A stretch of DNA of 64,000 nt, from NCBI RefSeq assembly GCF_019703515.2, contig NC_059358.1:48254594-48318593 (forward strand), given 5' to 3'. Made by a program: the position numbers and the translations under genes. The notes under the pieces were generated by a model, which saw nothing but the letters and a program-made list of their open reading frames with translations, was not told the origin of the DNA and did no database searches. The stretch comes from Myxocyprinus asiaticus. Lineage: Eukaryota; Chordata; Actinopteri; Cypriniformes; Catostomidae. Shown here piece by piece: positions 50,455 to 62,189 of the stretch (positions within the stretch are counted from its first letter, which is position 1; every line of letters begins with the position of its first letter).

Positions 50455-51765
50455 CAGGGATGTCAATTTTCATAATTTTTCATAATGGATTGTCATAAAA
50501 ATTAACGATCAATTGATGGTTAATATCGCAAAACGCATGTGGAGGACTCCAAATAATATGTGCATGTAGCATACTGTTTAAATATAATTAAAATTATTAC
50601 ACTTAAGAAATGTAAGTATTGTCATTTTCCTCTTAAAATATTCTTAGTTCAGTGTATTTTAATACATTTAGACAATGTTTGGTACAAATTTGTGAATTGT
50701 TTAATTACTGTTAATGAATTACTGTTAAAAATAACTACTATATATCACTTGATACACATTTGAGTTCATTAAAACTTCAATTTGTGGACTGTGGGATATT
50801 TTGGACCTTTGGACGCATTTTTTCTTTATTTAGTAGAAATTAAGTCAAATTAGGGGGGCCTGGGTAGCTCAGCGAGTAAAGACGCTGACTACCACCCCTG
50901 GAGTCGCAAGTTCGAATCCAGGCCGTACTGAGTGACTCCAGCCAGGTCTCCCAAGCAACCAAATTGCCCGGTTGCTAGGGAGGGTTGAGTCACATGGGGT
51001 AACCTCCTCATGGTCGCTATACAGTAATGTGGTTTGCTCTCTGTGGTTCGCATGGCGAGTTGTGCATGGATGCCGTGGAGAATAGCGTGAAGCCTCCAAA
51101 CGCACTATGTTTCCACGGTAACGCACTCAGTGAGCCACGTGATAAGATGTGTGGATTGACTGTCTCAGACGCGGAGCCGACTGAGATTCGTCCTCCGCCA
51201 CCCGGATTGAGGCGAGTCACTACGCCACCACGAGGACTCAGAGTGCATTGGGAATTGGGCATTCCAAATTAAAAAAAAAAGAAATTAAGTCAAATCATAA
51301 CAAGCTGCGTAAACACAGTACATTTACATACCGATTCTCTGGTGATAGTGCGATGTCAGCTGAATGTGCCTTTGTGCTTTCACGACGATCACTGACGTAA
51401 TAGTAGGTTGGAATGGAACGAGGAGATCAACAGTGCTTGTTGTCATGTTGTACACTCATGGTGTTAAAGTGTTCATTAATGTTCATTAATAGAGAAACAC
51501 TCCAGCATTGTTTACATTAAGCCTGTTTCATCTCTGACTGTGCATTTGTAGGGCTCTTGTGAATTGTGTGAAGCGAATAAGACATGACATGCAGCACGCA
51601 AGCGCCCTCTAGCAGCGAGTAACTGTATAGACAGCCTTATCAAAGTCTGCTGTCATAATTAAGAATGCATTTGTCCTGAAATTTATTAATCAATGCTCAA
51701 TACGCTTAACTGATCAAATTATTAACGACAATTAATCGACTTTTGATTAATCCTTATCATCCCTA
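50455..51765. mobile_element. hAT-like element carrying a SINE
   Basis: Ends CAGGGATGTCAA and TTATCATCCCTA-type, with flanks ATTTAGTG (50447-50454) and ATTTAGAG (51766-51773) agreeing at seven of eight. Interior AT-rich; the SINE 50851-51279 inserted later. No transposase. Confidence 0.78.
50851..51279 (+). repeat. tRNA-derived SINE, family A, full length with target duplication
   Basis: Head GGCCTGGGTAGCTCAGCGAG (A box) and GTTCGAATCC (B box), tail ATTGGGCATTCCAAATT then A10. Flanked by a perfect 16-bp duplication AGAAATTAAGTCAAAT (50835-50850, 51280-51295), the mark of LINE-assisted insertion. Confidence 0.95.
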
Positions 51766-51773
51766 ATTTAGAG

Positions 51774-52765
51774 CCAAATGAAGTGTTTATTTAAGTAATA
51801 TCACACGAGCAAGAGTGCGATATGGCCCTATATCAGCACTGCCGTGATTCGGCCGCAGGCCGTGTTTGGGACACGTGTTTGGAATGAATATTAAGTCAGT
51901 TAGTGTGGGTTAAGTGCACTGAGCTTTGGCATGTTTTAAACAGTCTTGAACACTTCCTGTCACGTACACGCGCACTCAAGTCGCCAAGACCGCAAGTGTG
52001 GGTATTGGGACAGGGCCTTAGTCAGCTTTCTGAAGATAGTGTCATTTTGGTCAAATGCATCCTATAATCATCCTATTTAATAGCCGTTCAAGCGGGGGTA
52101 TTCCTCCCTATTTTGCGGTAGCTGGTGCGCAAGAGTCATTCACTATAGAAACCGCAATCTCTTCCGCCGTTTTGAACAGTATGTCCTCTCCAATGTGGAA
52201 ACTCCGGTAAGAGGTAAGCTCCTTGAGTTTGTGTAATTAATCAGTCTGTTGTGTCTCTCAGCTGTGATGAGCCTTAATGCTTAAGCTGTTAGTTTAAAGC
52301 CGTTTTAAGTTAAAGGATAGGGAACGCTGGTGCATTTGGCTGCCGCTCCTCTCACCATTTAAATGTTTATTTATTTATTTTAATGGTAGTGCGGATTTTC
52401 GGAGCCTCAAAGTTTTACGTTTTTATAGTCTGAGCACTACTTCATTTATTCTTCATTACAATGTGGAATTACCTTTTAAACTTTGAACTGCTGTTATTAT
52501 CTGTGACCTTCCTATGGTGGAGTAAACACTGCCGTCACCTTGCCCAGGATTTACATCACTTTGGGGCTACTGTGGATGTGGGGCCCTTCATGGCTTTAAG
52601 GTACACTGCATGGCAGCTACTAAATTTAAAATGGAACTATTATTTGCTGAAAGACACTCATGAACAATTTCAAAACAATGGAATATTGCGTCCAAAACGC
52701 TTCATGCATCGCAGTTCAGGACGCAGTTTTGTCTTAGTCTTCGACTGCCATTTCCATTCCACTGT
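51774..52765. other. Non-coding flank, nothing firmly recognised
   Basis: The block near 51799-51845 (AATATCACACGAGCAAGAGTG) resembles one at 57425-57475, suggesting a shared dispersed repeat. The 52461-52793 open frame has no recognisable product. Confidence 0.35.
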
Positions 52766-52849
52766 TTCAGAATCAGAATCAGAATCCAAATGAGCTTTAT
52801 TGCCAAGTATGCTTACATATAATAAAGAAGAAATAGAATGCACAATAAG

Positions 52850-52941
<92 letters not shown>

Positions 52942-53660
52942 ATACACATACACATACTTAGTGCAAATCTAATACAAATCTGTTATATACAGTGCAAGGG
53001 AATGTAATGGCAGAAGAGGTTGGATGTGTTGGATAAATATAAAAAAGACTATACTGTGTATTGCACATAATTATTGCTCAATGGGGGAGTTTTAACTGTT
53101 CATGGATGGATAGCCTGAGGGAAAAAAAACTGTTCTTGTGCCTGACAGTTCTGGTGCTCAGAGCTCTGAAGTGTCGGCCAGAAGGCAAGAGTTCAGAAAG
53201 GGAGTGGGCAGGGTGAGTGGGGTTCAGAGTGATTTTTCCAGCCTTTTTACTCACTCTGGAAGTTCTTGAAAGGAGGGCAGGGGGCAATCAATAATCCTCT
53301 CAGCAGTCCGAACTGTCCTTTGTAGTCTTCTGATATCTGATTTTGTAACTGAACTAAACCAGACAGTTGTTGAAGTGCAGGAGGACAGACTCAATGACCG
53401 CTGAGTAGAAGTGCATCAGCAGCGCCTGTGGCAGGTTGAACTTCCTCAACTGGCAAAGGAAGTACAACCTCTGCTGGGCCTTTTTCGCAATGGAGTCAAT
53501 GTGTGTCTCCCACTTCAGGTCCTGTGAGATGGTAGTGCCCAGGAACCTGAATGACTCCACTGCTGCCACAGTGCTGTTTAGAATGGTGAGGGGGGTCAGT
53601 GTTGTTCCTCCTGAAGTCCACATCATCTCCACCGTTTTGAGCATGTTCGGCGGAAAGCCA
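52766..53660 (-). mobile_element. 3' portion of a non-LTR retrotransposon, minus strand
   Basis: The minus-strand frame 53354-53644 encodes the C-terminal part of a LINE reverse transcriptase: RFLGTTISQDLKWETHI, KKAQQRLYFLCQLRKF and HFYSAVIESVLL. The 3' UTR follows and ends in a GATTCT-type hexamer repeat near 52770-52790. The upstream catalytic YxDD region is absent, as in most 5'-truncated copies. Confidence 0.85.
52857..52935. repeat. (TA)n-(CA)n microsatellite
   Basis: TA run of about 14 units passing directly into about 24 CA units. Confidence 0.97.
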
Positions 53661-53689
53661 AAAGACTGTTTTATACTTGCGTAGGTTTT

Positions 53690-55154
53690 AACAATTTGAC
53701 ATCGCTTCCATGTCTGGAGGTTTCCCCATCTTCTTCTCCGTCTCAGAGTCTGATTAAAACTGCGTTATTTAACGCACGCTCTGTAAATAACAAGGCTCTG
53801 CTGTTATCGGACATTATAATAGAAAAAACTAGACTTTTTATGCTTAACAGAAACATGGCATAAACAGAGCGATGGTTTCCTCTTTAATCGAATTACTCCC
53901 AGGGGCTATGGATTGTTTGATCTCCCATTACTCTCTGGCAGAGGTGGGGGTATTATGGTGCTTCACAACCTAAAATACAACATAAGTCCTGTGTCTGTAC
54001 CACAGTTCACTTTATTAGAATGCCTCGTTCTGAGTGTCTCTGCCCCTCACAGTACCATCATCGCTACAGTCTATAGGCCTCCAAAGACTAATGAAGCTTT
54101 TTTTGTCTGCGTTTGCTTATTTGTTGTCTCTGCTGTGCCTCAAGTTCAAGAGAATTCTTATTTTGGGTGACTTTAACATCCACACTGACTCAAAAGACTC
54201 AGTATTGACAAAGGACTTTGTCTTTATTGGAGTGTTTTGATTTGATCCAGTTTGTTGACTGTTCTACACATAACAAAGGCCACACCTTAGACCTTATTAT
54301 TGCAAATGGTTCCTGAGTTTTCCTCTGTTGATTTAGGTCTTACTGACCATTTAGCCATCTTTTTTTAATATGGAACTACTAAAATTTTATTCTTCACACA
54401 CTGTAAAATATTGTAAATGGAAATCTATTGATTTGTCAGCTTTTCCAAATTCTGTTGTTTCTTCTTTAAGTTGATTTTCTTCTTCTGATCTTCTTGAAGA
54501 CAAGCTTTCTCTGTTAAACACTGTTCTCACATCTGGCTTAGATGATTTTGCTCCACTGAAATCACGGACTATCTCTTCTTTGCGTTCTGCTCCGTGGTAT
54601 AATGACGGTTGAAGGTTGGTTGTAAAATGGAGCGAAAGTGGCGTCTTTCTGGCCTGAACGTATATTACCAGGCTTGGAAAGACAACTTACATGATTACAA
54701 AGAAGAAATCAGATCTGCCAGATCCTGTTATTTTTCTGAAATAATTGTAAATAATCAAAATAATCCAAGACATCTTTTCGATACTATTAATAGATTGCTC
54801 AAATGTAATTGTTCTACCACCTTGCCTGCATCACCTCCACTGTGTAACATGTTTCTAGTCTTTTTTAGCACTAAGATAGGATAAGATGTCTATTCTTGCT
54901 ACCACATCTGTCTTTTCGGTTTCATTTCTCAGCCCATCTTGTTTCTCCGGCACCCCTCTCTCAAATTTCTCTCAACTCGACCATTTTACTCAAGTAATGA
55001 GGTATCACGTATGAAAGCTACCACTAGCATAGTTGATCCTCTAGTACCAACTAGTATATTCAAATCCTATTTTTTTATTTCTTTCTATGTAAAGTGCCTT
55101 GAGAGGCCTCTTTAAAGGTGCTATATAAAATAAAGTTTATTATTATTATTAAAG
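53690..55154 (+). mobile_element. LINE fragment with endonuclease domain and 3' tail, internally deleted
   Basis: Encodes pieces of an APE-type endonuclease: LFNARSVNNKALLLSDIIIE, LTETWH, ITPRGYGLF, GRGGGIMVLH, TVYRPPKTNE and the ILGDFNIH motif, in several frames. The reverse transcriptase is missing. It ends TTTAAAGGTGCTATATAAAA and an ATT-type tail at 55136-55154, typical of fish CR1/L2-group LINEs. Not functional. Confidence 0.85.
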
Positions 55155-55269
55155 CTATTTCCTGGCTTTAGTAGTGTAGTAGTAATACGAGCGATCACGT
55201 AGTGCTGACGAATGAAAACACTGACTGACGCTGACACACTTCACGTCACCTAACTGGCTTATATTACAC

Positions 55270-55470
55270 ACAAAAATTTCTTTTGCTGCCACCTGCTGGC
55301 TAAAATATGTAATTAAAAAAAATTATGTAAAGACTGAGACATATACAGTAGCTCTTAACACATATGCACTGCTCTTACACTTTAGTTTAGAATGGCACGA
55401 ACACAAGCAGAGTGATACAAACAGTGATGAGACCATCAGTACTCATGGAGCGTCTCTCATCCAATCCAAG
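55270..55470. repeat. Dispersed repeat shared inversely with 44420-44620
   Basis: Contains the reverse complement of the 44.4-kb blocks (TTACACTTTAGTTTAGAATG and GATGAGACCATCAGTACTCA). Confidence 0.7.
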
Positions 55471-55496
55471 GACTGGAACTAACTGGTGTGTGTGTT

Positions 55497-55600
<104 letters not shown>

Positions 55601-55633
55601 TACATACCATACATATACACACTCACACACACA

Positions 55634-56575
55634 CACCGATCAGCCACAACATTTAAACCAACTGCCTTATATCGTATAGGTCCCCCTCGTGCCGCCAAAA
55701 CAGTGCCAACTCGCATCTCAGAATAGCATTCTGAGATGCTATTCTTCTCACCACAATTGTACAGAGTGGTTGTCTGAGTTATCATAGACTTTGTTAGTTT
55801 GAACCAGTCTGGCCAACAGGCATTTCCGTCCACATAACTGCCGCTCACTGGATGTTTTTTGTTTTTTGGCACCATTCTGATTAAAGTCTAAAGACTGTTG
55901 TGTGTGAAAATCCCAGGAGATCAGCAGTTACAGAAATACTCAAACCAGCCCATCTGGCACCCCGTCAAGGAATGGACTCCACAAGACCTCTGGAGGTGTC
56001 CTGTGGTATCTGGCACCAAGATGTTAGCAGCAGATCCTTCAAATCCTGTAAGTTGCAAGGTGGGGACTCCATGGATTGGACTTGTTGGTCCAGCACTTCC
56101 CAGCTCAATCGGATTGAGATCTGGGGAATTTGGAGGCCAAGTCAACACCTTGAACTCTGTCATGATCCTCAAACCATTCCTGAACAATTTTTGCAGTGTG
56201 GCAGGGCGAATTATCCTGCTGAAAGAGGCTACTGCCATCAGGGAATACCATTGCCATGAAGGGGTGTATGCTGTCAGCAACAATCTTTTGGTAGGTGGTA
56301 CGTGTCAAAGTAACATCCACCAGGACCCAAGGTTTCCCAGCATCACAGTGCCTCCGCCGGCCTGCCTTCTTCCCATAGTGCATCCTACTGCCATCTCTTC
56401 CCCAGGTAAATGACGCACATGCACCTGGCCGTCCACATGATCTAAAAGAAAATGTGATTCATCAGACCAGGCCACCTTCTTCCATTGCTCCATGGTCCAG
56501 TTCTGATGCTCACGTGCCCATTGTAGGTGCTTTCGGCGGTGGACAGGGGTCAGCATGGGCACTCTGACTGGTTTG
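55634..56575 (-). mobile_element. Chimera of the fold-back Tc1 MITE and a Tc1 transposase copy
   Basis: 55634-55962 is half of the MITE seen at 16277-16939 (terminus CACCGATCAGCCACAACATT). At about 55963 it switches, within a shared CTGGCACC motif, into the minus-strand transposase region homologous to 10925-11480. The far end at about 56575 lacks a terminal repeat. Confidence 0.82.
55963..56562 (-). pseudogene. Tc1-like transposase remnant, minus strand
   Basis: Reads AREHQNWTMEQWKKVAWSDE (first catalytic Asp), DHVDGQVHV, LPGEEMAVGCTMGRRQAGGG, then FPDGSSLFQQDNSPCHTAKI (second Asp) and [11 protein letters not shown] (Glu) in three frames. The C-terminus is replaced by MITE sequence. Closest copy in the window: 10925-11548. 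Confidence 0.88.
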
Positions 56576-56835
56576 CGGCTACGTTTCTGTTAAAATGTTG
56601 CTGTTGTTTACCAGTTGTTTAATAAGAAATGTTATCATTGATAAAATATAACTAAAATAATAATTTCGTTTCTAATTGTTCAATGTAAATTTTTGTTAGT
56701 CTTTGAAATGGAATGTTTATTTTTATTTTTTATTAAATATATATGACATTAAATGCCCATTCTTTGTTCCTTTAAGTACTATTATTAACAACATGAACAT
56801 GTAGGAAATCATATTCTCATGTAAAAGTCAAATGG

Positions 56836-57152
56836 GTACACTTTAAAATAAGGTTCCATTTGTTAACATTAGTTAACTACATTTGTTAACATGAATAACA
56901 ATGAGCAACACTTTTTCAGCATTTGTTAATCTTGGTTAATTTCAAAATGTATTTATATATTTCTAAAATTAAAAGTTGTTTATGTTAACATTAGTTAATG
57001 CACTATGAACTAACAAAGAACAATTGTGTGTTTATACATTAACATTAACCAAGATTAATAAATAATGGTTAAAAATATCATTCATTGTTCATTCATGATA
57101 CCTACTGCATTAACTAATGTCAACAAATGGAACCTTATTGAGAAGTGTTACC
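56836..57152. mobile_element. AT-rich MITE, GGTTCCATTTGTTAAC ends
   Basis: Left TACACTTTAAAATAAGGTTC and right end (reverse complement ACACTTCTCAATAAGGTTCC) are inverted, continuing as ATTTGTTAACATTAGTTAA on both sides. About 315 bp, non-coding. Confidence 0.8.
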
Positions 57153-57159
57153 ATTAAAT

Positions 57160-57915
57160 GTTTAAGATGTGAAAACAGCACGTTTTAAATCTAATAAAGC
57201 AAACAAAATGTAAGAAATTATGCTTCAAAACAAAGCATGAGCCCGGAGACTGCTGTGGCTCTATTAGCTCCGCCCCTAACCTCCGGCCTGGTGCTACTGT
57301 CCTGAAACTGCTGTGATGTATGGCTCTGCTGATAGATATATCTCGATCCGTGACGTAAGAATGTTGTTCCATGCACAAGTGCGTTTTTTTTTTTTGTTTT
57401 TTTTTTACTGTTGTATAAAAGCAATATCACACAAGCAGGAGTGCTGTATGTATCAGACCTCATATAGGGGCATATAGAAATATTTTTGTTTTTATTAAAG
57501 GCTTGTGACATGCTGATGAATAAAGCTACATTTAGAATGATAAAGCATTATGGTCTAAAGGCACTCTGGAACCACGTTAACTTATGCGGTGCCTCGTCTA
57601 CTCACATGCGGGGAAAAGAGGTGATGCATGCAGAGCGGGACAGGGCATAAATGAAGCGTGTTCTGTGCTAGAGAGAGATATTCAAAAATACAGCGCAGAA
57701 AGCTGCTCACTAGAGACTATGAGAGGGTGCAACCATCGCCATGAAGTCTTGCGGTCCAGATGGAATCAATGCATTGTATTGCAATTTATGTCAGTTACAA
57801 TAGCAAGGCAGCTAACGTTAGCAACTACATATAGTCTGAGAAAGTCAAGAAATGACATCACGATTGAAAAATCCTTGACTTCCAGCTGGAAATTTCATGA
57901 CAGGATAGCACAAAC
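57160..57915. other. Non-coding flank, no gene recognised
   Basis: Holds a T-rich run at 57387-57408 and a block (57425-57475) similar to 51799-51845. The 124-codon frame at 57584 has no recognisable family features. Confidence 0.35.
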
Positions 57916-57918
57916 ATA

Positions 57919-59153
57919 CACTATATTGCCAAAAGTATTCACTCACCCATCCAAATAATTGAATTCAGGTGTTCCAATCACTTCCATGGCCACAGGTGTA
58001 TAAAATGAAGCACCTAGGCATGCAGACTGCTTCTACAAACATTTGTGAAAGAATGGGCCGCTCTCAGGAGCTCAGTGAATTCCAGCGTGGTACTGTGATA
58101 GGATGCCACCTGTGCAACAAGTCCAGTCGTGAAATTTCCTCGCTACTAAATATTCCACAGTCAACTGTCAGTGGTATTATAACAAAGTGGAAGCGATTGG
58201 GAATGACAGCAACTTGTAACCACGTAAAATGACAGAGTGGGGTCAGCGGATGCTGAGGCGCATAGTGCGCAGAGGTCGCCAACTTTCTGCAGAGTCAATC
58301 GCTACAGACCTCCAAAGTTCACGTGGCCTTCAGATTAGCTCAAGAACAGTGCGTAGAGAGCTTCATGGAATGGGTTTCCATGGCCGAGCAGCTGCATCCA
58401 AGCCATACATCACCAAGTGCAATGCAAAGCGTCGGATGCAGTGGTGTAAAGCATGCCGCCACTGGACTCTAGAGCAGTGGAGACGCGTTCTCTGGAGTGA
58501 CGAATCACGCTTCTCCATCTGGCAATCTGATGGATGAGTCTGGGTTTGGCGGTTGCCAGGAGAACAGTACTTGTCTGACTGCATTGTGTCAGCTTTGAAG
58601 TTTGGTGGAGGGGGGATTATGGTGTGGGGTTGTTTTTCAGGAGCTGGGCTTGGCCCCTTAGTTCCAGTAAAAGGAACTCTGAATGCTTCAGCATACCAAG
58701 AGATTTTGGACAATTCCATGCTCCCAACTTTGTGGGAACAGTTTGGGGATGGCCCCTTCCTGTTCCAACATGACTGCGCACCAGTGCACAAAGCAAGGTC
58801 CATAAAAACATGGATGAGCGAGTTTGGTTTGGAAGAACTTGACTGGCCTGCACAGAGTCCTGACCTCAACCCGATAGAGCACCTTTGGGATGAATTAGAG
58901 CGAAGACTGCGAGCCAGGCCTTCTCGTCCAACATCAGTGTCTGACCTCACAAATGCGCTTCTGGAAGAATGGTCAAAAATTCCCATAAACACACTCCTAA
59001 ACCTTGTGGAAAGCCTTCCCAGAAGAGTTGAAGCTGTTATAGCTGCAAAGGGCGGGCCGACGTCATATTAAACCCTATGGATTAAGAATGGGATGTCACT
59101 TAAGTTCATATGCGTCTAAAGGCAGGTGAGCGAATACTTTTGGCAATATAGTG
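57919..59153 (+). mobile_element. Tc1-like element, nearly intact
   Basis: Ends CACTATATTGCCAAAAGTAT and its inverse, with TA on each side (57917-57918, 59154-59155). At 1235 bp it is close to full length for this short-TIR Tc1 group. One transposase with few lesions. Confidence 0.95.
58020..59071 (+). pseudogene. Tc1-like transposase with one frameshift and one stop
   Basis: Starts MQTASTNICERMGRSQELSE, ends [13 protein letters not shown]. The helix-turn-helix region (SSREISSLLNIPQSTVSGII) is intact. A small deletion near 58226-58230 shifts the frame before TEWGQRMLRRIVRRG. A TGA at about 58536 interrupts WQSDG-VWVW; CGA to TGA by CpG decay is likely. The catalytic triad is present: [15 protein letters not shown] and [10 protein letters not shown]. 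It would have encoded about 350 residues. Confidence 0.95.
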
Positions 59154-59155
59154 TA

Positions 59156-60135
59156 GCTTACTGAAGTAAATGTTCAACACAAAATGCTCATGTTTACAGC
59201 AGTAAATGTATAATGGGAGAGGGTCACTTCCTCTTTAGCATGAAACATTGCAGCTGTTTTGCATATATGATGTGATATATCCAACAGAAAATACACTGAG
59301 CTGTTAGTGTTACCCAATTTCATAATACAATGTGTGAAGTGCGTTTTACACGACAATTATGTTGATCGAGAGAACGTAAAAGGGAAGTGTACAGGCAGCA
59401 CAGGCCTGTTTGAAATTAAGATTCTTTTAATTGTTTATTGAACATTTAAAAAACATCTGCTTTTGTAAGAAAGTGAAAACTTTTTATACGCTCCCTTCAA
59501 AGAAGAGTTTCTTTGTGTACTGGGACAATGTATTTATGTCAGTTACAATCACAGAGCTGCTGGACAGGAAGCACACAAACACAACTTCCTCTTGCGAGAG
59601 AGCTTCATAAGGAAAAGGGACACGTTTCAAAACAAGACTGCAGCAGTCAATGAGGTAAAGGGTCACTCACTGCACAAAAAAAAAAAATACATTTTATGGT
59701 CTGCTGCCATCAGACACCGCTTACACACTACCAATAATTTATATTTAAAGCTCGGGACTCTCCTCAATGGTGAGCGATTATCCCGAGCTGTGCTAACATC
59801 CAGACAGTGTGCAATGACCTTTAGATGAGTGCACTACATTGAACAACCTCACCAGTGTACTGTGAGATTCCAGCAGTTTGCACATCACATGCTTTCACTT
59901 TGCTCCAGACCAAACACAAATATTAACCCTGAACAAGATTTTAAAAAGGAATCAATGCATTCTTACAGAGCTATACACACTGCTAAGCCAGCACAGATAG
60001 CGCATGCAAATAGGGTGTTTTCATACTTGGGTCTTCTTAAAAAAAAAACAAAAAAAAAAACTCAGACCCCTTTAAAAAGTGCACTGATTGAAAAAGGGCC
60101 CAGTTCTCTTTGCATTCACACTGTCCATGGCTTTA
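59156..60135. other. Non-coding flank, nothing recognised
   Basis: No gene or repeat end recognised; short poly-A runs at 59677 and 60040. Confidence 0.4.
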
Positions 60136-60139
60136 AAAT

Positions 60140-60382
60140 GGGGCAGTGGTGGCTCAGTGGTTAAGGCTCTGGGTTACTGATCAGAAGGTTGGGGGTTCGA
60201 GCCACTGTTGGGCCCTTGAGCAAGGCCCTTGACCCTATCTGCTCCAGGGGCACTGTAACATGGCTGACCCTGCACTCTGACCCCAGCTTAGCTGGGATAT
60301 GTGGAAAAAAAAAGAATTTTGCTGTATATGTGCAAATGTATAACATGATAAATAAATATAATTTAAAAAAAAATTAAAAAAA
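60140..60382 (+). repeat. tRNA-derived SINE, family B
   Basis: A box TGGCTCAGTGGTTAAGGCTC, B box GGTTCGAGCC, body with GCCCTTGAGCAAGGCCCTTG and an AT-rich A-tail. Different from family A in its body and tail. Confidence 0.88.
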
Positions 60383-60542
60383 AGTGGCCTCAGATCTCTT
60401 TTTGGTCCACTTGACCTGTTACAGTCTCTCAATCCATTTTGCATTCACACTGTGTTGTTTTTGTGGTACCCAGACCACTTTTTAAAATACAATATGGATG
60501 GTTAGGATTATTATCAGGACTGTATTAACATGTCATTTCATA

Positions 60543-60913
60543 CACTACCGGTCAAAAGTTTTGAAACACACTCTTGTTTATAATTTTTTTTCACATTTTA
60601 GAATAATAGTAAAGTCATCAAAACTATGGAATAACATAAATGGAACTATTGGAATTATGTTGTGACTAAACAAAATCCAAAATAAATCAAAACTGTGTTA
60701 TATTTTAGCATCTTCACAGTAGTCACCCTTTACCTAGAATTTGCAGACATGTACTCTTGACATTTTCTCAACCAACTTCTTGAGGTATCACCCTGGGATG
60801 CTTTTTAAACAGTATTGAAGGAGTTCCCATCTATGTTGGGCACTTATTGGCTGCTTTTCTTTATTATTTGGTCCAAGTCATCAATTTCAAAAACTAAATT
60901 TTAGTTTTGTAAT

Positions 60914-60918
<5 letters not shown>
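60543..60918 (+). mobile_element. 5' fragment of a Tc1-like element
   Basis: Begins CACTACCGGTCAAAAGTTTT after a TA, with the typical non-coding leader (CAGTAGTCACCCTTTACCTA, TGGGCACTTATTGGCTGCTT). It stops at the (TA)n tract; no right end or transposase is present. Confidence 0.8.

Positions 60919-60979
<61 letters not shown>
60919..60979. repeat. (TA)n microsatellite
   Basis: About 30 TA units at the break of the Tc1 fragment. Confidence 0.97.
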
Positions 60980-60982
<3 letters not shown>

Positions 60983-61064
60983 TATGTTAAAGTATGTAAA
61001 ACTGTCATTAAGTGAAAAAATATCTTGCTGTAGGTCTTCAGTCTCACTTTTACGATGTTACCTA

Positions 61065-62176
61065 GTCAGTGTTGGGTAGTAACAGATTACATGTAATCTG
61101 GATTATGTAATCAGATTACAAAAAATCAAGTACTTGAGTGGATTACATTACACTTTAAAATACTCATAATCGGACTAGTTACTACTTTATAGATTACATG
61201 ATTACATATTAACAAGGCAACGGCAGTAAATTGTTCATAATTTACTGATCATCCTAATCATTCTCTTTTTTCAATCTTTTACATTTTTCATTCTAAATCA
61301 GCACACTGCTGATACGTTCAGTAAGTATTGAGTTTTCGGAAGAGGGGGGAGGGTTGTGTGTATTGCACTCACAACTGATACTCGCTACTAGTCAGTCAGG
61401 TGAAGATTTAGTGATCTACCTCAGCATTTATCCACTGGATCTATAGAGATCATTTTATTTTTAAGAACAGCTCACACATTGAACTTAATTGCTTCAAAGG
61501 ATCAAGTGGATGCCATCTCTAAGGGTCCTGCCCGCAGGGTACACAATAGTTAAACAGCAAAATATGCAGCAATATGGAACAAAGCCCATTGCTCTACTGT
61601 TGCTGCTGATGCAGTGGAGTCCTTGACATAAAACCTAACACAACTGTTTCTTGTGTGACTCGGTCTTTAATATGAAATATTCTGCTCTTTTAAAAAATTC
61701 TTGCTGTTCAAAAGATAATATCTTGCACCTCAGCTTTGGAAGAGGTGATGGACCATCAGTAAGCAGTAAGGGTTAAAACTGTTTCAGTGTTTTTAGATGA
61801 AAGCTTTGACCTAGCAACGTCATTGCTGTTGATTTTACAGTCATTAATGTTCTTAAATGTTGCTTTTGTTTTATGCACTTAAAATGAACTTGATGTCTCA
61901 GTGTTTTGAATTATAAACTTTTGCCATGCACCATCATTGCTGTTAGACTTGATGTTTATTCATGTAATGTTTAATGCACTTTTTAAAAATGTCATAAGGA
62001 GTTCTTTTTTTGAGGCTCTTTTTGTTAGTAATAAAGAATGGAATACATTTTTTACATACTTTTATGTTAAAATCATTATCCTACTCATACGCATGTGACA
62101 TAAAATAAAATAGAGTAAGGTTGAACGTAATCCAAAATTAATTGGATTAGATTACCCCAAAAAATGTAATCTACGA
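61065..62176. mobile_element. Element with GTGTTGGGTAGTAAC end, right terminus missing
   Basis: Left end AGTGTTGGGTAGTAACAGAT and dense GATTACATGTAATC motifs match a common fish TIR element. The right side has the inverse GATTAGATTACCCCAAAAAA and AATGTAATCTAC but lacks the complement of the outermost end. Confidence 0.55.
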
Positions 62177-62189
62177 GATGTCTTAAAGT

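Noticed and set aside
50863..50935. Apparent tRNA gene with A and B boxes
   Set aside because: It is the head of a SINE with an A-tail and a target duplication; the same head occurs at 7564 (minus) and 63434, and the cloverleaf stems do not pair well.
52461..52793. 110-codon plus-strand frame
   Set aside because: No family features; its end runs into the hexamer tail of the LINE fragment.
57584..57958. 124-codon plus-strand frame upstream of the Tc1
   Set aside because: It reads into the Tc1 terminal repeat and has no recognisable domain.
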